NCBI RefSeq assembly: GCF_000021325.1
Contig: NC_011365.1
Span: 930,001 to 994,000 of the forward strand
Source of the DNA: Gluconacetobacter diazotrophicus PA1 5
GTDB lineage: Bacteria > Pseudomonadota > Alphaproteobacteria > Acetobacterales > Acetobacteraceae
Direction of reading: 5' to 3'
Length of the DNA: 64,000 nt
Part shown: in pieces, positions 8,773-19,448 of the stretch
How positions within the stretch are numbered: the first letter of the stretch is position 1
How the letters are laid out: every line of letters begins with the position of its first letter
The notes under the pieces: generated by a model
What the model saw: the letters and a program-made list of their open reading frames with translations, nothing else
Told to the model about the DNA's origin: nothing
Databases searched by the model: none
Program-made: the position numbers and the translations under genes

Positions 8773-9408
8773 GCCCGCCCGATCAGATAGAGCAACGGGA
8801 ACAGCAGCATCCAGATCAGGTCGACGAAGCTCCAGTACAGGCCCACGACGTCGACCGGCGTGTTCCATGCGGGACTGAACGCCTGTCGATGGGCCTTGCG
8901 GCAGATCCACAGGATCAGCCCGATTCCGACCACCATGTGCATGCCGTGCAGGAAGGTCGCCAGGAAGTAGAAGCTGTAGAACAGTTCGGCGCCCCCGAAA
9001 TCCGGGCCATGAAGGGCGAAATGCGGCCCGGGAAACAGGTTTTCACCAAATTCCTGTCCCCATTCGATCCCCTTCAGGGCCAGGAATGCCAGGCCCAGCG
9101 CCGCCGCGCCGAGTCCGGCCCGGACCACGCGGCGGTTGTCGCCACGCCTTGCCGCCTCGACCGCCATCGTAAAGACGGCGCTGCTGGTGATCAGGATCAG
9201 GGTGTTGACCGCCCCGATCGCCAGGTTCGTGTGGCGCACGCCCAGGGCCCATCCGCCGGCCCGGGTGTGCGAATAGATCAGGCAGACCAGGAACAGGCCA
9301 CCGAACAGCAGCGCCTCGCTGGCCAGGAACAGCCACATGCCGGCAAGCGCGCTTTCGTCGCGATGCAGGGGCGTCTCGTAAGGGGAATGGTGGTCGAGCG
9401 TCGAACCG

Positions 9409-9416
<8 letters not shown>
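8769..9416 (-). CDS. ctaE: Cytochrome c oxidase subunit III
   Basis: This 215-residue integral membrane subunit of a heme-copper oxidase has about five helices, the short form common in bacterial caa3 enzymes. Diagnostic segments are [15 protein letters not shown] in the first helix, the GIEWG.EF patch, [13 protein letters not shown] and the C-terminal [18 protein letters not shown]. It starts at ATG 9416, overlapping the end of the subunit I gene by eight bases. Confidence 0.95.
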
Positions 9417-11031
<1,615 letters not shown>

Positions 11032-11035
11032 CGCG

Positions 11036-12001
11036 TCAATTCCCTGCAACTGGAGGAAGGGCGGGCGAGAGGGTCTGCAGGTAGGCGACCAGCGCGGCCA
11101 GGTCGTCCTCGGCCAGGACGCCGCGAAAGGACGGCATTTCGGTCGCGAAGGCGGCAGCCTGCCTGCGCGGCGGATCAAGGATGGAATCATGCAGGAACGC
11201 GGCATCGGCCATGATCGCGCGGCCGTCCGCCAGCGTCACCCGGCTGCCGTACAGCCCGACCATCGACGGCGCCCGGCTGGTATCCGCCGCATCCGGGGCA
11301 TAGCGGCTGGAGGCATGGCAGCCGCTGCAGCCGCTGCGGATGAACAGGGCCTCGCCCGTCATCGCCAGGCTGCCGCTGGCCGGCGTGCCGTTCAGCCATC
11401 CGGCATAATCCGCGGCGCTCAGGACCGTCACCGTGCCGGTCATGCGGGAATGGGCCAGGCCGCAGAACTGGGTGCAGTAAAGGCGGAACGATCCGGTCTG
11501 CGTTGCCGTGAACCACAGGCTCTGATACCGGCCGGGCAGCACGTCGTGCTTGATCCGCAGCGCCGGGATCGAAAAATCGTGGATCACGTCTTCCGATGTC
11601 AAAAGCAACTGCACCGGCCGGCCCACCGGCACGTGCAGCGCGTTGATTTCGCGCTGGCCGCCCGGATACTGGATCTTCCACATCCATTGCTTGCCGGTGA
11701 CATAGACCTGGATCGCCCCGGCCGGGGGGCGGAAGGCCACGACGTAAAGCTGCGTGGCCCACAGGAACAGGCCGAAGAAGATCACCAGCGTCGCCGAGGT
11801 CCAGGAAATCTCGAACCACCAGCTTTTATGTTCCGCGATGGCCCGGACGATATCCGTCGTGCGGCCGGCACGGAAACGCAGCACGTTCAGCAGCATCAGC
11901 CCGAACACCAGCCCCAGCACCGCCAGGCTGATGAGCACCAGTCCGGCCAGCAGGATATCGATCCGCATGGCGTGGGACGAGGCTTCGGGCAGCCAGGTCA
12001 T
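11036..12001 (-). CDS. ctaC: Cytochrome c oxidase subunit II fused to cytochrome c (caa3)
   Basis: This 321-residue protein takes electrons from complex III. Two N-terminal helices are followed by a periplasmic cupredoxin domain with the electron-entry WMWKIQYP and the CuA ligands in [15 protein letters not shown]-terminal class-I cytochrome c domain carries the heme motif CSGCH and a distal methionine in TEMPSF. The fused heme domain makes the enzyme caa3-type. ATG 12001 overlaps the sco stop by four bases (ATGA). Confidence 0.96.
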   Translation of the reverse strand: MTWLPEASSHAMRIDILLAGLVLISLAVLGLVFGLMLLNVLRFRAGRTTDIVRAIAEHKSWWFEISWTSATLVIFFGLFLWATQLYVVAFRPPAGAIQVYVTGKQWMWKIQYPGGQREINALHVPVGRPVQLLLTSEDVIHDFSIPALRIKHDVLPGRYQSLWFTATQTGSFRLYCTQFCGLAHSRMTGTVTVLSAADYAGWLNGTPASGSLAMTGEALFIRSGCSGCHASSRYAPDAADTSRAPSMVGLYGSRVTLADGRAIMADAAFLHDSILDPPRRQAAAFATEMPSFRGVLAEDDLAALVAYLQTLSPALPPVAGN

Positions 12002-12780
12002 CGCGCCCTCCGCCAATGGGCCATGCCCAGCAGGGTGGCCAGGGTCAGTACCGTCATCAGCGCGCCCAGCCGCAGCAGCTTGCGGACCGCCAGCGTGTAG
12101 CGCCCGGTGGCGGCATCGTAATGGAAGCACAGCAGCAGGACCGGCGACGCCTCGGCCCGCTGTCCCGCCGCCGCCCACGCCAGGGCCTGCCGGACATCGC
12201 CGGGGCGGTAGCCGACCCCCAGCACGTAGCCCGAGACCATGCCGGCCGGCGTCATGAAGACCAGCCCCATCGGGTGCAGATACTGCTTCAATGCCGGATC
12301 GTACCGCGCGTGGAACCCCACCGCCTGGGACAGGCGCGCGATCGACGCCGCCTGCCCGACCAGGAAATGCCAGCCCCGGTCGGCGCCCGGGGTGGCGTGG
12401 CTGGCCAGGTCGTCCTGCCGGGCCTGCCGCGCCATGGCGGCGGTTTCGGCCGGGTCGATGCTGACGACGATCAACGTGTAATCGTCGGGCGTCTTCAGGC
12501 CGCCGGCATCCAGCGCGTGCAGCAGGTCCTCGCGTTCCAGCGCGCACAGATTGGGGCAGGTGTAATAGCCGATCGACAGGATCGCCGGATGGCCGTCCAT
12601 GAACGCGCCCAGCGGCAGGGTGCGCCCCGCCGTGTCGGTAAAGCGCGCATCGAGCGGCACGATCGCCCCCTGGCGCTGGGTGAAGGCCAGGTCCTGCATC
12701 GGACCTGCCCACGCCGCCGTGGATACCGCCAGGGCCAGCGCCGCCACCATGGCGCGCCCGATCGTCGGTCCGGGCGTCAT
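11998..12780 (-). CDS. SCO1/SenC-family copper chaperone for the oxidase CuA site
   Basis: This 260-residue protein is exported or membrane-anchored. A signal peptide (residues 5-25) is followed by a thioredoxin-like domain with the copper-binding CPNLC and a later histidine in the HPMGLVFM region. A C-terminal helix carries a positive tail (WRRAR). SCO proteins deliver copper to subunit II, the next gene, whose start it overlaps. The gene's own start overlaps the preceding small membrane-protein gene by four bases. Confidence 0.92.
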   Translation of the reverse strand: MTPGPTIGRAMVAALALAVSTAAWAGPMQDLAFTQRQGAIVPLDARFTDTAGRTLPLGAFMDGHPAILSIGYYTCPNLCALEREDLLHALDAGGLKTPDDYTLIVVSIDPAETAAMARQARQDDLASHATPGADRGWHFLVGQAASIARLSQAVGFHARYDPALKQYLHPMGLVFMTPAGMVSGYVLGVGYRPGDVRQALAWAAAGQRAEASPVLLLCFHYDAATGRYTLAVRKLLRLGALMTVLTLATLLGMAHWRRAR

Positions 12781-13169
12781 GGCCGGTCCGCCCCGGCGGA
12801 TGGCCAGTCCGGAATACCGTCGCGCGCCACCTGCCGCATCGCCTGGTCGATCGGCACGTGGGCCACCCCGCCCGCGCGATCCACCCAGCCGAACCCGTTC
12901 AGCCGTGCCAGGTCCGCCGCGCGGAAGGCCGCCATGTCGGCCGGCGGGTCGCTTTGCAGGGCAGGCGCGGCCATCCGCGGCAGGGGGCCACGCAGTTCCG
13001 TGTCCAGCGTGTGCTGCGGAAACAGCATGTTGGCCAGCACCGCCAGCATCACCACCGCCACGCCCACCCCGATTCCGACCACGAGGACCGGGCGCAGGGC
13101 CACATCCCGGACTTCATGCCGGGGGCGGGAAAAATGCGGGGGCGCGGCGGGGGCGGGATCGTCAGGCAT
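12777..13169 (-). CDS. Small single-pass membrane protein of the act-cta operon, function unknown
   Basis: This is a 130-residue protein with a cytoplasmic N-terminus, one transmembrane helix (residues 25-48, VLVVGIGVGVAVVMLAVLAN) and a periplasmic tail. The tail ends in a pattern, LNGFGWVDRAGGVAHVPIDQAM, that recurs in small proteins or fusions beside SCO genes in similar clusters. It overlaps actF by eight bases and the SCO gene by four, so it is expressed with them. A role in complex assembly or copper delivery is inferred from position only. Confidence 0.8.
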   Translation of the reverse strand: MPDDPAPAAPPHFSRPRHEVRDVALRPVLVVGIGVGVAVVMLAVLANMLFPQHTLDTELRGPLPRMAAPALQSDPPADMAAFRAADLARLNGFGWVDRAGGVAHVPIDQAMRQVARDGIPDWPSAGADRP

Positions 13170-14196
13170 GGGCGGCCTCGCGCTGCATCGTGCGGAGGCA
13201 CAGTGCCGCCCCCGCCCCCGCGAACAGCAGAAGCGACGCCAGCGTCAGCATCACCGACACCGACGCGCGTTCCGGCAGGACCAGCCACAGATTGCGCGCG
13301 ACCTCCATGGTCACCAGCAGGGCCGCCGCACCCAGCACGACCGGGCGCCGGACCTGCAGCGGGGCAAGCATCAGCAGCACGAAGGGCAGCAGGAAATGCA
13401 GCAGCACGATCCCCACCGCCACGGCGCCCCATCCGCCATGCAGGCGGCGGCCGTACCAGGCGGCCTCGACCGGCAGGTTCGACTGCCAGATGATCAGGAA
13501 CTGCATGAAATCCAGGTAGGCCCACAGCACCGTCAGGCCGAGCAACAGCCGCGCCAGGTCGCGCGTCGCGGCCCCGTCGGCAGAACCCGCCAGCAGGACC
13601 AGCAGCATGGCCAGCGCCAGCGCCAGCAGGCCCGCCCCGGCGGCGGCGATCAGCCCGTAGGCGCTGGAATTGAAGTGCGGGTCGAGCGATTCCGTCAGGT
13701 CGATGGACGCGAAGCTGAAGGTCAGGGCCAGCAGGATCAGCCCCGCCGGCGCGATGCGCGCCAGCCTGCCCCCCCGCAGGCACGCCACGGCAAGCACGGC
13801 CCAGACCCCCGCATAGAGCGCGATCCGCAGCAGCGCGAAGGACGGATTCAAATAGAACCGGTTGGCGGCGTGCGCGGTACCCCCGGCATGCAGCCACGGA
13901 TAGAGATCCCCTGCCCCCGCCAGCAGGACGGCCAGCGCCGGCAGGCCCAGCGGCAAGGTGGCCACGCCGGCGCGCAGGGCGGGGCGCAGGATGTCGCCCC
14001 AGCGCCCACCCGTCAGCGCGTGGGCCAGGATCAGCGCCATGCTGCCCAGCGGCCAGCCCAGCCAGGCGGCACATGCGGCCAGCCACGGGCCATAGACGGC
14101 GCGGGGCATCCACACCAGCCCGGCCAGCACCGCCAGCCCCGCCAGTCCGGCGATGGCCCATGCGACGCCTTCGGTCCGGGGCGGGGTACGGGTCAT
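13162..14196 (-). CDS. actF: Alternative complex III subunit ActF (quinol:cytochrome c oxidoreductase membrane subunit)
   Basis: This 344-residue polytopic protein has about ten helices. It resembles the short ActF/ActC-type (NrfD-like) membrane subunits of alternative complex III that form the quinol site. The middle part (FASIDLTESLDPHFNSSAYG, then LDFMQFLIIWQSNLPVEAAWY) is typical of ActF. The gene overlaps actE by four bases and the next small gene by eight. Confidence 0.85.
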   Translation of the reverse strand: MTRTPPRTEGVAWAIAGLAGLAVLAGLVWMPRAVYGPWLAACAAWLGWPLGSMALILAHALTGGRWGDILRPALRAGVATLPLGLPALAVLLAGAGDLYPWLHAGGTAHAANRFYLNPSFALLRIALYAGVWAVLAVACLRGGRLARIAPAGLILLALTFSFASIDLTESLDPHFNSSAYGLIAAAGAGLLALALAMLLVLLAGSADGAATRDLARLLLGLTVLWAYLDFMQFLIIWQSNLPVEAAWYGRRLHGGWGAVAVGIVLLHFLLPFVLLMLAPLQVRRPVVLGAAALLVTMEVARNLWLVLPERASVSVMLTLASLLLFAGAGAALCLRTMQREAAHA

Positions 14197-14750
14197 GGCG
14201 CGGCCCGCTGTTCCGGCGTCAGGTCGGCCAGCACCATGTGCTGGCTGCGCTGCAACGCATGCACATAGGCAACGACGGCCCAGCGGTCGCCAGGCTCGAT
14301 CCGCTGGGCAAAGCCGTACATCATGCCCCGGCCGCCGGTTACGACGTCGTACAGAAACTGCGGCCTGGACGCGGCCGGGGATGACATGGCCAGCGGCGGC
14401 GGGGCGGGAAAGCCGCGCTGCACGATCATGCCATGACCGTCACCGGTTTCGGCATGGCAGGGCGCGCAGAAAACATGATATTCGGTTCGCCCGCGTTCCA
14501 GCAGCGCCATCGTCACCGGGGGCACCGGACTGGCGGTTTCGCCGTACTGCACGGTGCCGCCCGGAACTTCGCCCGGGGCGGTCGCACGGCTGGCATACGG
14601 GTTCTGCTTCCTCTGCTTCGTCATGTCGTCACAGCCGGCGACCAGCAGCACGGCCGCGATTGCCAGGACGAAAGCGGGGCGCGGCCTCGGAGGCTGTTTC
14701 AAAACGCGCGTCGGATCGCCAGCAGCGGGGCTTTTGAAACAGCCTCTCAT
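14193..14750 (-). CDS. actE: Alternative complex III subunit ActE (lipoprotein cytochrome c)
   Basis: This protein of about 185 residues is a lipid-anchored monoheme cytochrome c of complex III. The leader AIAAVLLVAGC ends in a lipobox cysteine near residue 39. The heme motif CAPCH follows, with ligand methionine candidates in the GGRGMMYGFAQRI segment. ATG 14750 overlaps actD (ATGA). The first 20 or so codons are unusual: they are built from a perfect 15-bp inverted repeat (14690-14704 / 14732-14746) that adds GCFK and LKQPP segments before the signal peptide. This may be an inserted element or an internal hairpin. Confidence 0.87.
   Translation of the reverse strand: MRGCFKSPAAGDPTRVLKQPPRPRPAFVLAIAAVLLVAGCDDMTKQRKQNPYASRATAPGEVPGGTVQYGETASPVPPVTMALLERGRTEYHVFCAPCHAETGDGHGMIVQRGFPAPPPLAMSSPAASRPQFLYDVVTGGRGMMYGFAQRIEPGDRWAVVAYVHALQRSQHMVLADLTPEQRAAP
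14690..14746. repeat. Perfect 15-bp inverted repeat inside the 5' end of actE
   Basis: GAGGCTGTTTCAAAA at 14690-14704 and its exact complement at 14732-14746 are separated by 27 bases. The element lies just after the actD stop and inside the start of actE. In RNA it forms a strong stem-loop close to the actE start codon. Confidence 0.9.
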
Positions 14751-15265
14751 TCCGCTACCTCCTCGATCCCGATCGGGGCGTGGCGGGCCAGGACCCGGTG
14801 CGCGCGGGCGCTGTCGGTGGGGCGCGCGACCAGGACATAGAATCCCAGCATGGCGGTGCGCATGCACTCGGCCTCGTCCACCGGATCGTACAGGCGGGGC
14901 ATCCGGGCCAGCAGCAGGTATCCGGCCATGCCGGCGACCACCGCGCCCAGGACCGCCAGTTCGAAGGTCGTGGGCACATAGGACGGCCAGGACAGGTCCG
15001 GCCGGCCACCGATATTCTGCGGATAGCTGATGGTCGTGGCATAGGCCTGCATCAGGAAGCCGCCCAGCCCGCCCACGATCCCGCCGAACAGCATGACCGC
15101 CGGCAGGATGGAACCGCCCGCCATATGCCCGTCCCCGGCACCGTCGTCTTCCGCCTCGCGCGGTTCCATCGCCATGTAGGTTTCCACGAATCCGGGATCG
15201 CCGCGCCGGATTTCGGCGGCGGCCTTCCGCATTCCGGCCTCGGTGGCGAAGGCGGCGACGATCAT
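14747..15265 (-). CDS. actD: Alternative complex III subunit ActD
   Basis: This 172-residue membrane subunit has two helices (about residues 55-78 and 100-120) separated by SYPQNIGGRPDLSWPSYVP, a loop conserved in ActD/DUF3341 proteins. The N-terminal cytoplasmic part starts MIVAAFATEAGM, typical of that family. Function: structural component of complex III. ATG 15265 overlaps actC (ATGA), and its stop overlaps actE. Confidence 0.9.
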   Translation of the reverse strand: MIVAAFATEAGMRKAAAEIRRGDPGFVETYMAMEPREAEDDGAGDGHMAGGSILPAVMLFGGIVGGLGGFLMQAYATTISYPQNIGGRPDLSWPSYVPTTFELAVLGAVVAGMAGYLLLARMPRLYDPVDEAECMRTAMLGFYVLVARPTDSARAHRVLARHAPIGIEEVAE

Positions 15266-16608
15266 GCCGGCCCCCGCAGCATGGCCCGCATTTCGGCCAT
15301 CGCGACCACCGGCATCAGCCGCACGATCAGCAGGAACGTGGTCAGGAACAGCCCGATCGTGCCGAACAGCAGGCTCCATTCCCATATCGTCGGCGTGTAC
15401 TGCCCCCAGGCGGAGGCCAATTGCGTGCGCGCCAGGCTGGTCACGATGATCTGGAACCGCTCCAGCCACATGCCGACCAGCACGCCCAGCCCGATCAGCC
15501 AGACCAGGGGCTGGGTCAGCCGCACCGCGCGCCACCACAGCAATTGCGGGAACACGATGTTCAGGACGATGGTGCCCCAATAGACCGGCGCGTACAGGCC
15601 GAAGGCGCGCATGAGGAACATCGTCCGGTCCGCCTGGTCGGGCCCGTAGAACGTGGCGAACGCGTCCATCAGATAGGCATAGGCGACGCACAGGGAACTG
15701 GTCAGGAACAGCCGGCCCAGCACGTCGATGTGCCGCTCCGTCACATAGGGCTGCAGGCCCAGCAGCGACCGCAGCGGCAGGATGGCCATCAGCACCACGG
15801 CGAACCCCGACAGGGCGGCACCGAAGACGAAGAAGGGCGGAAACTGCGTGGAATGCCAGCCGGTGGCGGCACTGCCCGCGAAATCCATGCCCACGATGCT
15901 GTGCACCGACACCACCAGCGGCGCCATCAGCGCGGCCATCACGGCATAGACCGCGCGATAATGCCGCCACTGGGTGCCCGAACCGCGAAAACCCAGGGCC
16001 AGCACCCCGTAGAACATGCGCCGCCCCTGCCCCCGCGCGCGGTCGCGCAAGGTCGCCAGGTCCGGCAGCAGGCCGAAATACCAGAACAGGATCGACGCCA
16101 GAACATAGGTCAGGATCGCGAAGAAATCCCACACCAGCGGGCTGCGGAACTGCGCCCATAGTCCCATCGTGTTCGGATAGGGAAACAGCCAGTAGAAGAA
16201 CCAGGGCCGCCCCAGATGCAGGATGGGAAAGATCGCGGCGCACAGGGCCGCGCACAGGGTCAGGCTTTCCGCCAGGCGGTTCAGCGCCGTACGCCATTCC
16301 ACCCCCAGCAGGAAGAACAGGGCCGAGATGAACGTGCCGCCCGAGGCGATGGCGATCCACCACACGTAATTGAGGATATCCAGCCCCCAGACCACCGGCC
16401 AGTCGATGCCCCAGATGCCCAGGCCGGCATAAAACAGCCACGCGACCGCGACCACGCCCATGCCCAGCAGCCCCAGCGACACCGCGAACGCCCCCCACCA
16501 CCACAGCGGCGTCCAGGGGCGCGCGTCCTCGCGCAGCGTCACCGCGCAAATGCGTTCGGTCAGCGACTGCGCGGTCTCGCCCGGTGCGACGACGGCGGGG
16601 GCGCTCAC
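15262..16608 (-). CDS. actC: Alternative complex III subunit ActC (NrfD/PsrC-like)
   Basis: This 448-residue membrane protein with about ten helices is the main quinol-binding subunit of complex III. Segments such as WPVVWGLDILNYVWWIAIAS, HLGRPWFFYWLFPYPN and RFQIIVTSLARTQLASAW are typical of ActC. It starts at GTG 16608, whose last two bases overlap the actB TGA (GTGA). A GTG start with a four-base overlap fits tight coupling to actB. Confidence 0.94.
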   Translation of the reverse strand: MSAPAVVAPGETAQSLTERICAVTLREDARPWTPLWWWGAFAVSLGLLGMGVVAVAWLFYAGLGIWGIDWPVVWGLDILNYVWWIAIASGGTFISALFFLLGVEWRTALNRLAESLTLCAALCAAIFPILHLGRPWFFYWLFPYPNTMGLWAQFRSPLVWDFFAILTYVLASILFWYFGLLPDLATLRDRARGQGRRMFYGVLALGFRGSGTQWRHYRAVYAVMAALMAPLVVSVHSIVGMDFAGSAATGWHSTQFPPFFVFGAALSGFAVVLMAILPLRSLLGLQPYVTERHIDVLGRLFLTSSLCVAYAYLMDAFATFYGPDQADRTMFLMRAFGLYAPVYWGTIVLNIVFPQLLWWRAVRLTQPLVWLIGLGVLVGMWLERFQIIVTSLARTQLASAWGQYTPTIWEWSLLFGTIGLFLTTFLLIVRLMPVVAMAEMRAMLRGPA

Positions 16609-19448
16609 AGTTCGATCGCCGGGTTGGGATTGCGGATGCGCGCCTCGTACGTCACGCGCGGATGCGTGCCCTGTTCGGGCAGCGCGACATAGGTCAGCGG
16701 ACTGGCCTTGCGATGGCTGACAGCAGCATCGGGGTCGTTGATGTCTCCGAACGTGATGGCCTGCGTGGGACAGGCGGCCTGGCAGGCCGTCACCACCTGT
16801 TCCACCGTCCCGTCCCGGTCGGCCGCGATGCGCGCCTGCGCGATCCGCTGGACGCAGAAGGTGCATTTTTCCATGACGCCCCGCGCGCGGACCGAGACAT
16901 CGGGATTGCGGCTGATCGGCGGCCGGCGTTCCTGTTCGGCGAAGGCGAAGTAGTTGAATCGCCTGACCTTGTAAGGACAGTTGTTGGAACAGAATTTCGT
17001 GCCGACGCATCGGTTGTAGACCATCACGTTCAGGCCCTCCGAATCATGCGTCGTGGCGCCGACGGGACAGACCGTTTCGCACGGCGCCTGTTCGCAATGC
17101 ATGCAGAGCATGGGCTGGAAGAACGTGTCCGGTGCGTCCTGCGTTCCTTCATAGCTGCGATCGATCCGCAGCCAGTGCATCTCGCGCTGGCGCAGCACTT
17201 CGTCACGTCCCACCACCGGCACGTTGTTTTCCGCCTGGCAGGCGGTCATGCAGGCATTGCAGCCGATGCAGGCGTTCAGGTCGATGCCCATGCCCCACGC
17301 CACCGGGGCGCCGGGGTTCCGACGGTACAGGGCGGCAGCGGGGGCGGGATCGTCCTGCGCGGTTCCAAGAAATTTCGGGTTCTGCCGGAACCGTGCCAGC
17401 ACGCCATGCCGCACGATGTCGGACGGCGTATCGGCCACCAGGGTGGCGTGGTGTTCGGTGCAGGCGACGGCCACCGCGCGGCCGGTGGCGACCATACGCA
17501 CCGGCCCGGCCACGTCGCGCAGCGGATACAGGTCGGTGCCGACCCCGTCACCCGTTTCCCCGGCGCGCCGCCGGCCCGATCCCAGCAGCCCGACGACGCA
17601 GCCCGATGCCTGCCCGGGCTGCACCCAGATCGGCAGCACGGCGCGGCGCGCACCCACCGACAGCGCGACCTCGTCCCCATTGCGCAGGCCCATCGACCGC
17701 GCCAGGTCCGGCGGGATCAGCAGCGGGTTGCCCCAGACGATCTTGCTGAGCGGGCGCGGCAATTCCTGCAGCCAGGGATTGTTCGCCTCGCGCCCATCCC
17801 ACAGATGCGGGTCGGGCCGCAGTAGAAGGGTCAGGTCCACGGGCGGCGCGGGAGGGGGCGCGGGCGGCATGACGGGTGCGAGCGGCGTATCGAGGCGCGC
17901 GCTGGCGGTGCCGGGAACGACACCCGCCGCGAGCGCCGCGCGCCAGTCGCGTTCCGACGGCAGATGCTGCCGCCAGGTCTGCCGCACCAGGTCCCGCGCG
18001 GGGCGCGCGACGTCGCCGGCGCAAAGATGCAGGATGGTCGCGGCGCTGACACCGCCATAGAGCGGCATCGCCTGCGGCTGGAGGATCGTCGCCGTACCGT
18101 CGTCGGCGCGGGCATCGCCCCACTCCTCGAACCCATGAGCCAGCGGCACATGCCATCGTGCCGCCTGCGCCGTCTCATGCGGCCGGTCGGCCAGCGCGAC
18201 GCTGAGGGGGACGCGCGGCAGCGCCGCCGCGAAACGCGGCACCTGATAGACCGGATTGACGTCCAGGATCAGCAGCGCGCGGACGCGCCCGTTTTCCATG
18301 TCGTCCATCAGGGCCGGCAGGGTGGATGTCGGCCGCGCCGGGCGATGATCGGGTGCGTCGAAGACGTCGAATGCCCTGCCCCGGCCGCCCAGCGCCTCGT
18401 TCATCGCATGCACGGCGGCCTGGGCCTGCGCCCCGTGATCGGGGCCGAGATGGATCAGCGCCCGCCCGGGATGGGCGCGCAGGTCGGCCACCACCGCGCC
18501 CAGCCAGTCGGGGCCGCCCGACGGTGCCTCGTTGCGCAACACGGCGGCGGCCAGGCGGCCGATGATCTCGTCGCAGGCGGCGGGCGCCGTGATGAAGCGG
18601 TGGTCGGCGGCTACCCCTGTCAGGCTGGGCGTCGGCTCCACGGCATACAGGCGGTTCATCGGCCCCTGCACCGGATTGCGGCGGCCGGCGAAGGCCCGGG
18701 CATGGCGCAGATGGCCGGGCGCGCTGTCCAGCAGGTCGCTGTCCACGGCCAGGGCGACATCGACCTGTCGCAGGTCCGGGATCACCATCGCCGGGCGGCC
18801 ATAGGCCAGTTCCGCGCCCTGCCGCACCGTATCCCGCCCGATGGCGTCCCATCGATGCCAGATCGCGCCGGGATAGGCCGCCAGCAGCGCGTCGATCGCC
18901 GCCCCCAGGGTGGGCGACGTGACGGTTCCGGTCAGGATGCGCAGGCCGGACGCACCTTGCGGCACCCCGCCGTTCGGCGCGGCGCGCAGGACCTGCAGGG
19001 CGGTCGTGACCTCCTGCCACGCGGCGGGCATGCCGTCATGCAGCGGCCCGCTGGCCCGGTCGGGGTCATAGAAATCCTGAATCGCGGCCTGGGCGAATAC
19101 ATCGGTGGCACCCAGGCTGGACGGGTGTCCGGGGTTGCCTTCCACCTTGGTCGGCCGCCCCATCTGGTGGGTAACCAGGATACCGTTGGCATAGCCGTCG
19201 CGGACATGGGCGCTGGCGTAGACGTTGGGCACCCCCGGAATCACCCCCGGCGCCGCCCGCACGGCAGAGACGAAGCCGCGATCCGGCGTTCCGGGATCGC
19301 ATCCCGCAAGCCCGCCGCCGGCCAGCGCCAGGGCCATCAGTTTCAGCGTCCGCCGCCGGTCCAGCGGATGCGCCAGGGCCTGTTCCAGATGCGGAAAACG
19401 CCCGATCCACTCCCGTTCGTCGCCCGGCAGCCCGTCTAGCGATGGCAT
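16605..19448 (-). CDS. actB: Alternative complex III subunit ActB (molybdopterin-like + Fe-S domains)
   Basis: This 947-residue periplasmic subunit is made of a degenerate molybdopterin-oxidoreductase-like domain and a C-terminal ferredoxin-like domain. A twin-arginine-type start (RRRTLKLMALALAGG, near residue 35) explains export of the folded protein. The iron-sulfur region has four cysteine groups: CIGCNACMTACQAE, CMHCEQAPCETVCP, CVGTKFCSNNCPYK and CTFCVQR with CQAACP. This is enough for the usual three [4Fe-4S] and one [3Fe-4S] clusters. ATG 19448 was preferred over GTG 19457. It overlaps actA by 13 bases. Confidence 0.95.
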   Translation of the reverse strand: MPSLDGLPGDEREWIGRFPHLEQALAHPLDRRRTLKLMALALAGGGLAGCDPGTPDRGFVSAVRAAPGVIPGVPNVYASAHVRDGYANGILVTHQMGRPTKVEGNPGHPSSLGATDVFAQAAIQDFYDPDRASGPLHDGMPAAWQEVTTALQVLRAAPNGGVPQGASGLRILTGTVTSPTLGAAIDALLAAYPGAIWHRWDAIGRDTVRQGAELAYGRPAMVIPDLRQVDVALAVDSDLLDSAPGHLRHARAFAGRRNPVQGPMNRLYAVEPTPSLTGVAADHRFITAPAACDEIIGRLAAAVLRNEAPSGGPDWLGAVVADLRAHPGRALIHLGPDHGAQAQAAVHAMNEALGGRGRAFDVFDAPDHRPARPTSTLPALMDDMENGRVRALLILDVNPVYQVPRFAAALPRVPLSVALADRPHETAQAARWHVPLAHGFEEWGDARADDGTATILQPQAMPLYGGVSAATILHLCAGDVARPARDLVRQTWRQHLPSERDWRAALAAGVVPGTASARLDTPLAPVMPPAPPPAPPVDLTLLLRPDPHLWDGREANNPWLQELPRPLSKIVWGNPLLIPPDLARSMGLRNGDEVALSVGARRAVLPIWVQPGQASGCVVGLLGSGRRRAGETGDGVGTDLYPLRDVAGPVRMVATGRAVAVACTEHHATLVADTPSDIVRHGVLARFRQNPKFLGTAQDDPAPAAALYRRNPGAPVAWGMGIDLNACIGCNACMTACQAENNVPVVGRDEVLRQREMHWLRIDRSYEGTQDAPDTFFQPMLCMHCEQAPCETVCPVGATTHDSEGLNVMVYNRCVGTKFCSNNCPYKVRRFNYFAFAEQERRPPISRNPDVSVRARGVMEKCTFCVQRIAQARIAADRDGTVEQVVTACQAACPTQAITFGDINDPDAAVSHRKASPLTYVALPEQGTHPRVTYEARIRNPNPAIEL

